A DNA stretch of 30,577 nucleotides, from the IMG/VR virus record IMGVR_UViG_3300042731_002999, positions 1-30,577 of that record. One strand, given 5' to 3'. A program made the position numbers and the translations under genes. The DNA comes from a virus. Below the pieces are notes generated by a model, which worked only from the letters and a program-made list of their open reading frames with translations, searched no databases and had not been told where the DNA came from. Of the stretch, positions 13,660 through 22,622 are shown in pieces (within the stretch, counting starts at the first letter, position 1; every line of letters begins with the position of its first letter).

Positions 13660-14244
13660 ATGAGTATTTATCAAAATAATATACCACAAGCGGCCGATCT
13701 ATTATCGGAAAGCCAGACCGATTTGCGAAATAATTATATTGCGCATAACGAATATTTTGACATTGACCATGTAAGATATTCCGCAACAGAAAACAACGGC
13801 AAACACTCAAAAAGCACGTACGTTTCTCAGGGCGCTCCTCCAGCTACTGGAGCCACCGAAATAGCCCTTTTTTCAGAAGATAATGGAAATGGCAGGATTA
13901 ATTTAAAAGCCAGATACCAATCAAATGGCAACGAAATCGGAATTAGTCCCTTTGCTGCTGCCAGATTCAATCTTGTATTGGGAGGAACTCTGTTATTTTT
14001 AGGTTCACCTATCAATATTAATCAAGGGGCGTCAACGTTTGCGGGTTCAGCAATTACAATTACATTTGCAACAAATGCGGCAGATACGAATTACTACGTA
14101 TTTACAAACCTTGAAAGCACTATATCGAGTTCTGTATTAGCATTAACCCCCACGGTTCATACAAAAGCAGCAGGAAGTTTTATTGTGGAAATTCCGCAGG
14201 TCTCTACAGATAACACAGTCAATATAATGGTATATGAGCAATGA
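13660..14244 (+). CDS. tail-region protein, copy 1 of a tandem family (194 aa)
   Basis: Starts MSIYQNNIPQAADLLSESQT followed by DLRNN, an N-terminal block shared with the next two genes: M-S/T-x-Y-x-x-N-I-P-x-x-x-D-(L/I)-L-(S/A)-E-S-Q-x-D-L. Then DHVRYSATENNGKHSKSTYV and ATEIALF, a pattern (DH-V-x-x-x-A-x-x-N-x-G-K-H-x-x-x-T-Y ... EIALF) found in many podovirus tail or fibre-associated proteins. The C-terminal half is beta-rich. The ATG is two bases after the connector stop, and the earlier frame start at 13537 overlaps that gene and is not used. Function: probably a tail-tip or fibre attachment protein. Confidence 0.75.
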   Translation: MSIYQNNIPQAADLLSESQTDLRNNYIAHNEYFDIDHVRYSATENNGKHSKSTYVSQGAPPATGATEIALFSEDNGNGRINLKARYQSNGNEIGISPFAAARFNLVLGGTLLFLGSPININQGASTFAGSAITITFATNAADTNYYVFTNLESTISSSVLALTPTVHTKAAGSFIVEIPQVSTDNTVNIMVYEQ

Positions 14245-14867
14245 CATATGATCCCAACATACCAGAAGGGAGCGACATACTAGCGGAAAGTCAGCAGGAT
14301 TTGCTGAATAATGCCAGCGACGCCGATACCGATTTTTCAGTAGATCATGTAGCTCTTTCAGCCACGTCAAATAATGGGAAACACAAATTCAGCACATATC
14401 GCCATGACCCGACGATTTTTGCACCTGCGACGGATACGGATGAAATTGCGCTGTTCCCATCATTGAATCCAAATAATCGCGTCAATCTATTTGCGAAATA
14501 CCCCCAAATTGAAGAAAACGAAGAATTAAATATTGAAGCAGCCACTGGGCAGACTTTAGGCATTGCGCCGTTTGCGGCTTCTTATTTCAGGCTTGCAGGC
14601 GGAGGGGGCACAACGATTTTAGGAAATGCTATTAATTTAACAGCAACTTGGACCGCAACGATTATCACATGCACATTTACGACTAACGCAGCAAACGCGA
14701 GTTATTTTGTCCGTATCGGAATTGGTAATCAGGCTGCTACTTTTGTCACTTTTGGCGCGCCTTATGTCGCAAATCAAACAGTTAGCCAGTTTGAAATACG
14801 AAAATCCTCATCGGCAAATAATTTTGCGGCAGGTAATGAATTTTATGTGATGGTGTATGAAGTATGA
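14241..14867 (+). CDS. tail-region protein, copy 2 of a tandem family (208 aa)
   Basis: Starts MTYDPNIPEGSDILAESQQD and overlaps the preceding stop by four bases (ATGA). It shares the family N-terminus, DHVALSATSNNGKHKFSTYR, and the strand DEIALFPS. A short extra stretch (YPQIEENEELNIEAATGQTL) is inserted in the middle, and the end (AGNEFYVMVYEV) matches the terminal strand of copies 1 and 3. The beta-rich C-terminal half with the SYFVRIGIG strand suggests a structural protein of the tail. Paralogy is seen directly; role is inferred from position. Confidence 0.78.
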   Translation: MTYDPNIPEGSDILAESQQDLLNNASDADTDFSVDHVALSATSNNGKHKFSTYRHDPTIFAPATDTDEIALFPSLNPNNRVNLFAKYPQIEENEELNIEAATGQTLGIAPFAASYFRLAGGGGTTILGNAINLTATWTATIITCTFTTNAANASYFVRIGIGNQAATFVTFGAPYVANQTVSQFEIRKSSSANNFAAGNEFYVMVYEV

Positions 14868-15439
14868 GCCATTATCAAGCAAATATCCCGGCACCTTTCA
14901 ATCTGTTAAGCGACGATCAAAGCTCCATGCAGGAAAACTTTGAAATTATTAACGAACAATTTGGCCTAAATCATTATCCTTTTAACGATGCCAATGCAGG
15001 CAAACATAAATTTAGCTTGTACGTAGAACAGGAAACACTTCCAAATACTGAAAACGATGAAATTGCAGTATTCAACCAAGTTAATGAAGAGCCGCGTAAT
15101 CATCTATTGTTACGTTATCAAAACAACGGTGAAACGTTCAGCTTCATTCCCTATATGCAAGCATTTATCAGATTGACCTCAGATACTTCCAATCCCATTG
15201 AAGTCATCGGCAAATCAGTTAACCTCGATCTAAATTGCAGCGGATGGAATGGACGAAACATCATTTTGTATTTTCAATTCCCAACGCCTAATTTTAACTA
15301 TTTTGTCGATATAACACGTGCGAGTTTGGTTCAGTCCAATGTCATATTCCAGGCGAAAAACAAAACCACTCGGTATTTTGAGATAGATACCACTTTAGGT
15401 GTTTCCGCAGGGGATGAGCTTTATGTGAGGGTTTATTGA
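14864..15439 (+). CDS. tail-region protein, copy 3 of a tandem family (191 aa)
   Basis: Starts MSHYQANIPAPFNLLSDDQS and overlaps the preceding stop by four bases. It keeps the family marks NIPxPxxLLS-D-Q, FGLNHYPFNDANAGKHKFSL and NDEIAVF, but is more diverged: DH is replaced by NH, and its middle has YQNNGETFSFIPYMQAFIRL. The terminal strand GDELYVRVY corresponds to the last strand of its neighbours. The stop overlaps the tail tube gene start (TGATG). It is a likely product of older duplication than the copy 1/copy 2 pair, judging by divergence seen by eye. Confidence 0.75.
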   Translation: MSHYQANIPAPFNLLSDDQSSMQENFEIINEQFGLNHYPFNDANAGKHKFSLYVEQETLPNTENDEIAVFNQVNEEPRNHLLLRYQNNGETFSFIPYMQAFIRLTSDTSNPIEVIGKSVNLDLNCSGWNGRNIILYFQFPTPNFNYFVDITRASLVQSNVIFQAKNKTTRYFEIDTTLGVSAGDELYVRVY

Positions 15440-17868
15440 TGTATCAGCCTGTTTTAATCGGTGAGTATACAAGCGGACTTCAAACAAACCGCAAGCCCTT
15501 CATGATTAACCAAGAGGCGTGGGCGCAACTTGACAACATGTGGAATTTTCGAGGCCGCATGCGCAAAAAATTCGGCTATTCGCTGAAAGGCAGATTAAAA
15601 ATTACTTGGCCTGATCTTTTTATTGTCTCATCGGGAGGAGGAACAGAAAACTTTAACCTAATTACAATTGCGGGCGCCGTTTCATCTGCAACCATTGATC
15701 CGGGAAGTGTTGTTATAACTGATGGAACGACAACCTGGACAGATGCGGGAAATGGCACTTTCACAGGCGGAACAGGCACAATAAATTATAACACGGGCGC
15801 GGTTAGCATAAGCAGTGTGGCCGCAGATGATGTATTTGCGACCTTTTCATATTTCCCGAATCTTCCCGTCATGGGACTTCGCACTAGGGAAAGAGAAGAC
15901 CTAAATAATGAACAGACCATTGCTTTTGATACTAATTTTTCATACAGATTTGTAAATGGGATGTGGGAATGCCTTCCTAACTCATTTTCGATATCCAATA
16001 TCACAACGGGAGGTGCAGCACCAGACCCTGAAGTGACAACGGCAATAAACCACGGATTAACAACAAACGATGTGGTGACAATAACGGGTGTTACAGGCGA
16101 CGCAACAATGCAGGCCGAGGTAAATAATAAAAGTTTTGTTGTTACAGTAACAGGAGCGACAACATTTACGTTAACGGGATATACCACAACAGGAACATAT
16201 ACCGGGGGCGGTAATGTAGCTACATGCGAAGAGTGGACCGGAACAGACAGCCAATTTTTTTGGACAACGAATTTTCAAAATCCAGGAACAACCAGGCTTT
16301 TCTGGGCGGTAAATTTTGACGGCGTTAATACAAGCGACCCCATTCGTTATTACAACGGTACGCTTTGGACCGATTTTGCTCCCAATTTAAATGGAGCAGG
16401 CAGTAGAACTTTAGACGATGCGGCAATCATTGAGCCTTACAAAGAACGTCTTTTAGTTTTTAAAACCAGGGAAATAGACACAGGAACACCGACAATCTAC
16501 CCTCAACGTATCCGCTGGTCTGAAATCGGCAACGTTATTGACGCTACCAACGGGTGGCGTGACGATATTGAAGGCCGCGGCGGCTTTTTGGATATTCCCA
16601 TTGAACAGGCCATCGTAACTGTAGGATTTATACGAGACCGCATCATCATTTATTGCGAAAGGTCAACTTGGGAGCTTATTTATACAGGCAACGAGCTAGA
16701 CCCATTTAAACTAAGGCGCATCAACACTGAGCTGGGCGCCGAATCGCGTTTTAGTCAAATCCAGTTTGATAATAGCCTGTTGGGCGTCGGCAATACAGGC
16801 GTTCATAGTTGCAATGGAGACTCCGTTGTGCGCATTGACGACCCCATTCCTTCATTTGTGTTTGATATTCACAATGGAAATGCAGGCGTGGAACGGGTTT
16901 ATGGGATTCGTGATTATTACAATGAAATTTGTTTTTGGACATATCCCGATTCTATGTCAAACCCTACTTATCCTAACCGCATGCTAATTTACAATTACCG
17001 CGATAATAACTGGGCTATTTGGAAGGATTGTTATACCTGTTTCGGATATTTTCAGCGAGCAGACGATAGGCCATGGTCAAGTTACACATCAACCACATGG
17101 GAGACTGCACATTTTCAGTGGGCAAGCGGTCAAAGTCAATCAAGATTTCGGGAAATCGTCGCAGGAAATCAAAATGGGTACGTTTTAACCTTTTTCCCTG
17201 AAGTGTCAACGGTTGTGCCATCTCGTTATTTAACAGGAGTCAGCAAAACGGGAAATCAGGTCACATTGACAGTGCCGAATCATTGTTTAGAGGTAGGCGA
17301 TTACATAAAAGTGACTGGAGCTCTTGACAATACCGGAAGCGTTTTTGATCCTATTGGGGGAGTTCAGCGTGTCGCCAATGTTCCGGCAGGGGGGAATACC
17401 GTTATTGTTCTTGTCGATAATACAACAGCGCTTCCGACTTATGACAGTTTGGGAGAAGTCACGGTATTCGATAATATTGATATGAGAACAAAATTCTTTA
17501 CGCCTTTTTGGAAAACCGGCGCTTCAATGCAGCTTAACCACATTGATTTTCTTTTCGACAGAACCAGAAGCGGAGAACTTACTTATAACATTTACATTGA
17601 TGACAACGATCAAATCAGCATGACAGATCCGTCGCAAAATGCCGTACTTGGTACAAACGCCATACGAACCCGTCCAGATGAAGACGACAATTTAGGCTAT
17701 GCCAAAAAATCCGACTGGCATCGCGGTTATGGATGGGCAGACGGTCAAACGATACAAGTGAGGTTGTCCATGAATGACGAGCAGATGAAAAACGAGCTTA
17801 TCAATCAATCTGACGTAGTGCTTTACGCAATGATATTATACGTTCAACAAGTGGATGAACTTGTATGA
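15439..17868 (+). CDS. tail nozzle / tubular protein B-like with FCCH-like modules (809 aa)
   Basis: A large tail protein. The N-terminus has INQEAWAQLDNMWNFRGRMRKKFG, the 'N-x-x-F-R-G-R-x-x-x-R-x-G' element of podovirus tail tubular B or P22 gp10-like proteins. The middle has propeller-like strands around VYGIRDYYNEICFWTYPDSM and LIYNYRDNNWAIWKDCYTCF. Inserted are a small beta module at about 83-138 (GSVVITDGTTTWTDAGNGTF), an FCCH-like module at about 184-260 (TTAINHGLTTNDVVTITGVT) and a second one near 594-660 (QVTLTVPNHCLEVGDYIKVT). The ATG at 15439 is used rather than TTG at 15436 because the former overlaps the previous stop. The protein would form the tail nozzle below the connector. 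Confidence 0.8.
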   Translation: MYQPVLIGEYTSGLQTNRKPFMINQEAWAQLDNMWNFRGRMRKKFGYSLKGRLKITWPDLFIVSSGGGTENFNLITIAGAVSSATIDPGSVVITDGTTTWTDAGNGTFTGGTGTINYNTGAVSISSVAADDVFATFSYFPNLPVMGLRTREREDLNNEQTIAFDTNFSYRFVNGMWECLPNSFSISNITTGGAAPDPEVTTAINHGLTTNDVVTITGVTGDATMQAEVNNKSFVVTVTGATTFTLTGYTTTGTYTGGGNVATCEEWTGTDSQFFWTTNFQNPGTTRLFWAVNFDGVNTSDPIRYYNGTLWTDFAPNLNGAGSRTLDDAAIIEPYKERLLVFKTREIDTGTPTIYPQRIRWSEIGNVIDATNGWRDDIEGRGGFLDIPIEQAIVTVGFIRDRIIIYCERSTWELIYTGNELDPFKLRRINTELGAESRFSQIQFDNSLLGVGNTGVHSCNGDSVVRIDDPIPSFVFDIHNGNAGVERVYGIRDYYNEICFWTYPDSMSNPTYPNRMLIYNYRDNNWAIWKDCYTCFGYFQRADDRPWSSYTSTTWETAHFQWASGQSQSRFREIVAGNQNGYVLTFFPEVSTVVPSRYLTGVSKTGNQVTLTVPNHCLEVGDYIKVTGALDNTGSVFDPIGGVQRVANVPAGGNTVIVLVDNTTALPTYDSLGEVTVFDNIDMRTKFFTPFWKTGASMQLNHIDFLFDRTRSGELTYNIYIDDNDQISMTDPSQNAVLGTNAIRTRPDEDDNLGYAKKSDWHRGYGWADGQTIQVRLSMNDEQMKNELINQSDVVLYAMILYVQQVDELV

Positions 17869-18362
17869 CAATACCAAGCGGAAGGACAGACACAAGCCGG
17901 CAGTATTTGGCAGAATATGAAATATTTCCCGCCGCGAATACTGAACGGTTTCACACAAAACTTGTTGAAGTCTATCAAGAAATAGCACTCAGGGTTAATG
18001 AGCGCCAAATAGGCACTTATGACAAAGTGGAAGTGAACGCGGGTCAGAGGTTTTTCGGTAGTACTGCGTCTGCTGTCAAACGCGATGTAAAACGCACAGT
18101 TTACGAAATCAGCGGTCCGATTGCAGCAGGCGCAACATCAAACACAGCCCACGGTTTGACTAACGTCAACTTTTATACAAATATTTATGGAACGATACAA
18201 ACAGCGACGCCGGATGACAGACCTTTACCTTACGTCGATGCCTCAGCAATAGGCAATCAGGTCAGTTTAACGATAACAGGAACGAATATTGTCATTGTTA
18301 ATGGAGCCACCGCGCCGCAAATTGATCTTGCTGTTGTCGTGCTTGAATACGTAAAAACTTAA
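17865..18362 (+). CDS. tail-associated protein (165 aa)
   Basis: Starts MTIPSGRTDTSRQYLAEYEI and overlaps the previous stop. The early part, residues 30-62 (HTKLVEVYQEIALRVNERQI, then GTYDKVEVNAGQRFF) is helical, the rest beta-rich with the strand VYEISGPIAAGATSNTAHGL, where TAHGL is a reduced form of the H-G-(F/Y/L) mark of FCCH-like modules. Proteins like this accompany tail nozzle genes and may attach fibres. It is followed by a 48-base gap and a new strong ribosome binding site. Confidence 0.65.
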   Translation: MTIPSGRTDTSRQYLAEYEIFPAANTERFHTKLVEVYQEIALRVNERQIGTYDKVEVNAGQRFFGSTASAVKRDVKRTVYEISGPIAAGATSNTAHGLTNVNFYTNIYGTIQTATPDDRPLPYVDASAIGNQVSLTITGTNIVIVNGATAPQIDLAVVVLEYVKT

Positions 18363-18410
18363 TTAGAAGTTTTTGCAAAAAAGTTTTATTATTCAGGCAA
18401 AGGAGTATTT

Positions 18411-19022
18411 ATGAATCCTATGTTGATGATGGCTCTCATGCAAGCAGCTCCTGCACTTATGAGCGGTATGGGCGGCCAAGGCGGCCTTTTTGGCCAGCCT
18501 GGCAGGTTTGAGCAAATACAGACGCTGACGCCTCAGCAGCAGCAATTACAGCAAAACATTATGGGCGGCGTTCAGCCTGGCATGAACTATTATCAAGGTA
18601 TTTTAGGCGGGGATACTTCGCAGCTTGAAAAGCTTTCCGCTCCTATAATGCGCCAATTTGAAAGAGAAATTGCGCCGGGAATAGCAGGGCGGTTTGCAGC
18701 TGGCAATTCAATGAGGGGTTCTGCTTTTCAAAACGCGCTTGCCCGTGCGGGAACAGACGTAGCGACAAACATTGGAAGTCTTCAGGCAAATTTGTTAGGA
18801 CAAGCGGCTGGCGGATTAACTGGTATGGCGGGCCTCGGAATGCAGCCATCATTCCAACCAGTGTACAGGCCACAAGTGCCAGGTGCGATGGACTTTTTAG
18901 CGCAGGGACTTGGTGGAATGGGTCAAGGATTAGCTCAAGGATATGGCGCATCCTTTGCAAACCAAATGTTGAATCCAATGTCTGGTGCAACAGGACAAGT
19001 AAAAAATATTTATACAGGGTGA
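18411..19022 (+). CDS. internal virion / DNA ejection-type protein (203 aa)
   Basis: Starts MNPMLMMALMQAAPALMSGM after CAAAGGAG. It is Met-, Gly- and Gln-rich with hydrophobic helices and a Gly-rich end (LGGMGQGLAQGYGASFANQM). A central helical element FEREIAPGIAGRFAAGNSMR followed by GSAFQNALARAG at about 82-113 is typical of small phage internal head proteins that are delivered into the cell with DNA. It begins a run of three coupled genes (18411-21760) with the same style of composition. Call rests on composition, position and this element. Confidence 0.7.
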   Translation: MNPMLMMALMQAAPALMSGMGGQGGLFGQPGRFEQIQTLTPQQQQLQQNIMGGVQPGMNYYQGILGGDTSQLEKLSAPIMRQFEREIAPGIAGRFAAGNSMRGSAFQNALARAGTDVATNIGSLQANLLGQAAGGLTGMAGLGMQPSFQPVYRPQVPGAMDFLAQGLGGMGQGLAQGYGASFANQMLNPMSGATGQVKNIYTG

Positions 19023-19025
19023 TTA

Positions 19026-20477
19026 ATGGTTCAGATAATTCCGCAGGACGTTCCCGCTGCAGCTAGGTTTGCTGGTGCTATTTCTCCGCAAATCGGAGAG
19101 GGTTTTGCCACTGGAATGGGTCGTGGCGTGGAATTGCAGCAGCAGACAGCCGCGCAGTTGCAGCGCGAGCAGCAAATGAGGCAAATGAACCTGCAAGCGC
19201 TTCAAGAGTCCCCTTTCGCAAAAAAATTTCCCGGATTATTTGCGGCATACGAAACACAAGCAAAACTTGGTCAACCTGTAGATATGCAAGAAATCGCAGA
19301 ACTACAACTTACAAATGCAATATTGAAGGGTCTAGGGCTTCCGCCCTTATTTACGGGGGAAGGAGGAGCGCAGCAAGGTCTTGCTCCAAATGCTGATGAC
19401 CAAGATTTTATCGGCTCACCTATGCAAGCAGAGCAAGCGCCGCTTGCGTCTACTATAAACGCAAAGGACAGAATACAATCTGGACCTATTGAAAACGAAA
19501 ACGACGCCGCGCTTAGATACTCGCAAAATCAGCCACGTATGGGGCCCATGTCATTGGACTGGAACGCAATGACCCCAGAACAACGAATTGGACTTGAATT
19601 AAGGGCTCCTAAAGTGGCTAATGCGTTGCGTAATGCAGCAATGGAAGAAAGGGCGCGGGAACAGACGTTTAGAGAAATAGACGATGCAAGAGCCAACCAG
19701 CTAAACGCGCAGCTTGACCCTTGGTACAATCAAAACAAACTAGAAGACCCTGAATTTGATGTACCGAAAAAAATATTAGCCAATCAAACGGCTGGCATGG
19801 ACAACGTGCAAGCGCAAAGCTACATGAAAAACAAGCTTCAGAATTTTGCGCGCGAGCTAAAAGCATATAGAAATGTGACTGATAAACTGGGATTTAGCGC
19901 CATAAACACATCCGACGCAGATCAAAAAGAACTCGTTCGCATCGGCAAAAAATTTGACGATATGGGGCTTGGAGAATATTACCGCGGAAAATTAGCCGAG
20001 ACATTCCCTACAGATTTTCAAGTGGAAGCTATTATTAACCCATTAGATGCCAGGTTTAAAAATGATTTCAAATCAGTTAAAGACCGCAGCAATATTTTTG
20101 CGTCCGTATTAAAAACAGGTGGACTTGGATATGCAACAGGTCTTTTAGGAAATGTTTTGGATAATAATTATTCCGAACCGACGCCAAAAGATATTGAGCC
20201 AATAAAAAAGACGTTGAGAAAGGCCATACCGGAAGGACAGTCACTTTATGCAATAAGGCAACATTTGCAAAAGAAAAGGATTCCGCCTTCATGGATTGAA
20301 AAAGCCGTCCGCGATCTTCAAGCTGAGGGCGTTCAGTTAAACGAAAGACAAAATCAAGAAATGTCGAACCTCGGTCAATCAGACAGCGAGTATATTGCCT
20401 CTGAAATCGGAACTTGGTTTGACTCATTAAAAGGAGCTGCAAGAAAAGCGGCCGCATTTATGTTTTCAGCGCAATGA
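19026..20477 (+). CDS. internal virion protein (483 aa)
   Basis: Starts MVQIIPQDVPAAARFAGAIS, 3 bases after the previous stop, with AGGGTGA ahead of the ATG. It is long, helical and glutamine-rich at the N-terminus (VELQQQTAAQLQREQQMRQM, about 35-54), with acidic and Q-rich spacers, and helical segments to the end (GAARKAAAFMFSAQ). Such proteins at this point in podovirus genomes are the ejection or internal core proteins that extend the channel for DNA entry. No lytic transglycosylase motif is visible, so a peptidoglycan-cutting role is not claimed. It overlaps the next gene by four bases. Confidence 0.68.
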   Translation: MVQIIPQDVPAAARFAGAISPQIGEGFATGMGRGVELQQQTAAQLQREQQMRQMNLQALQESPFAKKFPGLFAAYETQAKLGQPVDMQEIAELQLTNAILKGLGLPPLFTGEGGAQQGLAPNADDQDFIGSPMQAEQAPLASTINAKDRIQSGPIENENDAALRYSQNQPRMGPMSLDWNAMTPEQRIGLELRAPKVANALRNAAMEERAREQTFREIDDARANQLNAQLDPWYNQNKLEDPEFDVPKKILANQTAGMDNVQAQSYMKNKLQNFARELKAYRNVTDKLGFSAINTSDADQKELVRIGKKFDDMGLGEYYRGKLAETFPTDFQVEAIINPLDARFKNDFKSVKDRSNIFASVLKTGGLGYATGLLGNVLDNNYSEPTPKDIEPIKKTLRKAIPEGQSLYAIRQHLQKKRIPPSWIEKAVRDLQAEGVQLNERQNQEMSNLGQSDSEYIASEIGTWFDSLKGAARKAAAFMFSAQ

Positions 20478-21760
20478 ATAATTTAGAGATGTTCTTACGC
20501 AATCCAGTAATTAGACGCAAGCTAGGAGGCGCTGTACAGAAATTTGGGTATGCAGCTGTAGCAGAAATGATGTCCAGCATGCCGCAAAGAACAATGGCGG
20601 GCATAAACGCAATGGCGCAGGAAGATCAGGGAGACCCTGAGATTGCGCAACAAAGAGGGCGGAGAAAAGAGCAGCAGAAAGCGCGCACGGGTTTCCGCAC
20701 GTTAGCTCAAATGGGGATGCTTTTAGGTATTGGCGGAGTCGCTGGAAGAGCGATTTCGGGTTTGGGAGCGCGATTTGGCGGAGAAGAAGAAGCGATACAA
20801 CCAGATGAAATATTAGCAAGAACGGAGCCGCCACAGCCTCCTACTGATGATGCGCAAGTACCGCAAATAGAACAGCAATTACCTGAACAAACTCAGCAGC
20901 CAGCAGGAGAGCCTGAAACGCAGCCGCCATCAGGGGATAATCTAGCAGATCAAGCATTGCAAGGAATTAACCCTAAAGAGCTGAGTGGATTTCAAAGAGA
21001 ACGCATATCAAAATTGATTAATCAATTGCAAAGATTGCAAAGCCAGGGCAAAGGGCTTAACGATCGCAATGTACGCAATCTTATTACAAGAATAAGGGAA
21101 GTCGGAAAAGGCAACATTGCTGAAAGGGAAATGGGCAGGCTTGAAAGAGCCTATCCCGAAATGATGGGCCCTGACGTTGATCAGCAGATAGAAGAAAGAA
21201 TCGGCGGCGATGTTTTGCAGGACACGCCAAAACTTGAAGACGGCGACATTGTCCGAACCAAGAAAGGGCAAACCGGACGCGTCATCGGCGTTGATCCTGA
21301 TCGCGGTATTGCGCGAGTCAAGATTGATAAAAAGGTACACAACAAGAAAATTGATGACCTGACACAAATACCACCAAGCGAAATCGGGTCGTCGTTTATT
21401 GATACAAAAAACATTTATTACAGTCCCGATACCAAATCCGGGTTAGTGCGATTTTTGCAAGGGCCTTGGTATGGTTATCAAAACATTGATGAATCTGATT
21501 GGGAAAATTTTACAAAAGGTAAAGGTACAACACAAACAGAAGGGGTAGGGCCAACAGGTATCAGATGGTGGAAAAATAAAAATCCCAGCGTTGGACGTGC
21601 TTTTTGGAATTTTATCCGCAATAACGAATCAATACCGTACGCAAGAATAGGCGATAACGTTAATCCAGAAGATTTTTTTGCGCAGTTCAATGAAATATCT
21701 CCGGGCTTGGATTGGAAAATTCCGCAGCCTGTTAAGAAGAAAAAGAGGAAAAAACGATGA
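20474..21760 (+). CDS. internal virion protein with a KTSC-like domain (428 aa)
   Basis: Starts MNNLEMFLRNPVIRRKLGGA. A hydrophobic Gly-rich segment at about 77-100 (MGMLLGIGGVAGRAISGLGA) could insert into a membrane. A Pro- and Gln-rich linker follows at 108-160, then a helix (about 172-225). At 255-290 a small KOW-like beta element has DGDIVRTKKGQTGRVIGVDP. At about 306-392 is a KTSC-like domain: SSFIDTKNIYYSPDTKSGLV, RFLQGPWYGYQNI, and GRAFWNFIRN. KTSC domains are found in phage proteins and in proteins linked to lysyl-tRNA synthetase; their function is unclear. The C-terminus is Lys- and Arg-rich (KKKKRKKR), suggesting DNA contact. Confidence 0.72.
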   Translation: MNNLEMFLRNPVIRRKLGGAVQKFGYAAVAEMMSSMPQRTMAGINAMAQEDQGDPEIAQQRGRRKEQQKARTGFRTLAQMGMLLGIGGVAGRAISGLGARFGGEEEAIQPDEILARTEPPQPPTDDAQVPQIEQQLPEQTQQPAGEPETQPPSGDNLADQALQGINPKELSGFQRERISKLINQLQRLQSQGKGLNDRNVRNLITRIREVGKGNIAEREMGRLERAYPEMMGPDVDQQIEERIGGDVLQDTPKLEDGDIVRTKKGQTGRVIGVDPDRGIARVKIDKKVHNKKIDDLTQIPPSEIGSSFIDTKNIYYSPDTKSGLVRFLQGPWYGYQNIDESDWENFTKGKGTTQTEGVGPTGIRWWKNKNPSVGRAFWNFIRNNESIPYARIGDNVNPEDFFAQFNEISPGLDWKIPQPVKKKKRKKR

Positions 21761-22614
21761 CAATTCCAGGACAAAACCCGCTTAGCTACCTTAATGAGGA
21801 CGGTGATTTAAAACCCATTGTGTTAGTTAGAACAAGAGCGCCGACAGCAAACGATATACCAAACAATCCACGTACATTTTGGCATGATTCAACAAACGGC
21901 AATTTGTATTTTTTCAACGCTGCGCCAGCCGGAGCAGCCGAGTGGATTGTCGTAGGAACTGATTTCGATATACCTCTTGACGTAAGCGATGGGGGCACAG
22001 GTCTTACTACTGTTACCGCAAACGCTATTGTCATTGGCGACGGAGCTAACCCCCTCGATACTGTAGGACCACTTACAGATGGTCAGCTGCTAATTGGTGA
22101 GACGGGAGCTGATCCTTCCGCGGCTACGCTCACAAGCGCTGACAGCTCAATTCAATGGACTGGCGGATCGGGTACTTTGGACGGAGTTGTTAACCCAAAT
22201 ATTGCCCAGCAAGCCACAGTCACACTTTCAGCGACAGAAATTAAAGCGTTGGCAACAACGCAAATTGAACTTGTGGCGGCTCCCGCTGCCGGTTCTGCGC
22301 TAGTATTTGAAGGTGCCGTTTTGAAACTGGTCGCAGGGTCAGAGGTTTTGACCGAATCGGGAGACAACTTAGGCATTAAATACACGGATGATTCAGGCGT
22401 TCAGGTGAGCCAGACAATTGAGTCTACAGGATTCATAGATCAGGCAGCGGATACATATACAAATGCACGTCCCGATATTAATGCTATAGTGGCAGCAAGC
22501 GCAGGAGAAGCGGCGCCCCTTGTCATTGATAATTTAGGCAACAATTTTGCGGGTAACGCGTCAGATGATGCGCAATTAGTGATTTCAACTACCTATAGAG
22601 TAGTAACAATTTAA
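21757..22614 (+). CDS. tail fibre protein, first of the fibre block (285 aa)
   Basis: Starts MTIPGQNPLSYLNEDGDLKP and overlaps the previous stop. The N-terminal part (VLVRTRAPTANDIPNNPRTF, then WHDSTNGNLYFFNAAP) shares the R-x-R-A-P-T-x-x-D element with the fibre at 23834. Later, TDGQLLIGETGADPSAATLT resembles the 'G-Q-L-L-I-G' repeats of fibre shafts. The rest is Ala-, Thr-, Asp- and Gly-rich beta. The protein is probably a baseplate-proximal fibre or a fibre adaptor. No receptor-binding domain is recognised. Confidence 0.7.
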   Translation: MTIPGQNPLSYLNEDGDLKPIVLVRTRAPTANDIPNNPRTFWHDSTNGNLYFFNAAPAGAAEWIVVGTDFDIPLDVSDGGTGLTTVTANAIVIGDGANPLDTVGPLTDGQLLIGETGADPSAATLTSADSSIQWTGGSGTLDGVVNPNIAQQATVTLSATEIKALATTQIELVAAPAAGSALVFEGAVLKLVAGSEVLTESGDNLGIKYTDDSGVQVSQTIESTGFIDQAADTYTNARPDINAIVAASAGEAAPLVIDNLGNNFAGNASDDAQLVISTTYRVVTI

Positions 22615-22622
22615 GGACAAAA

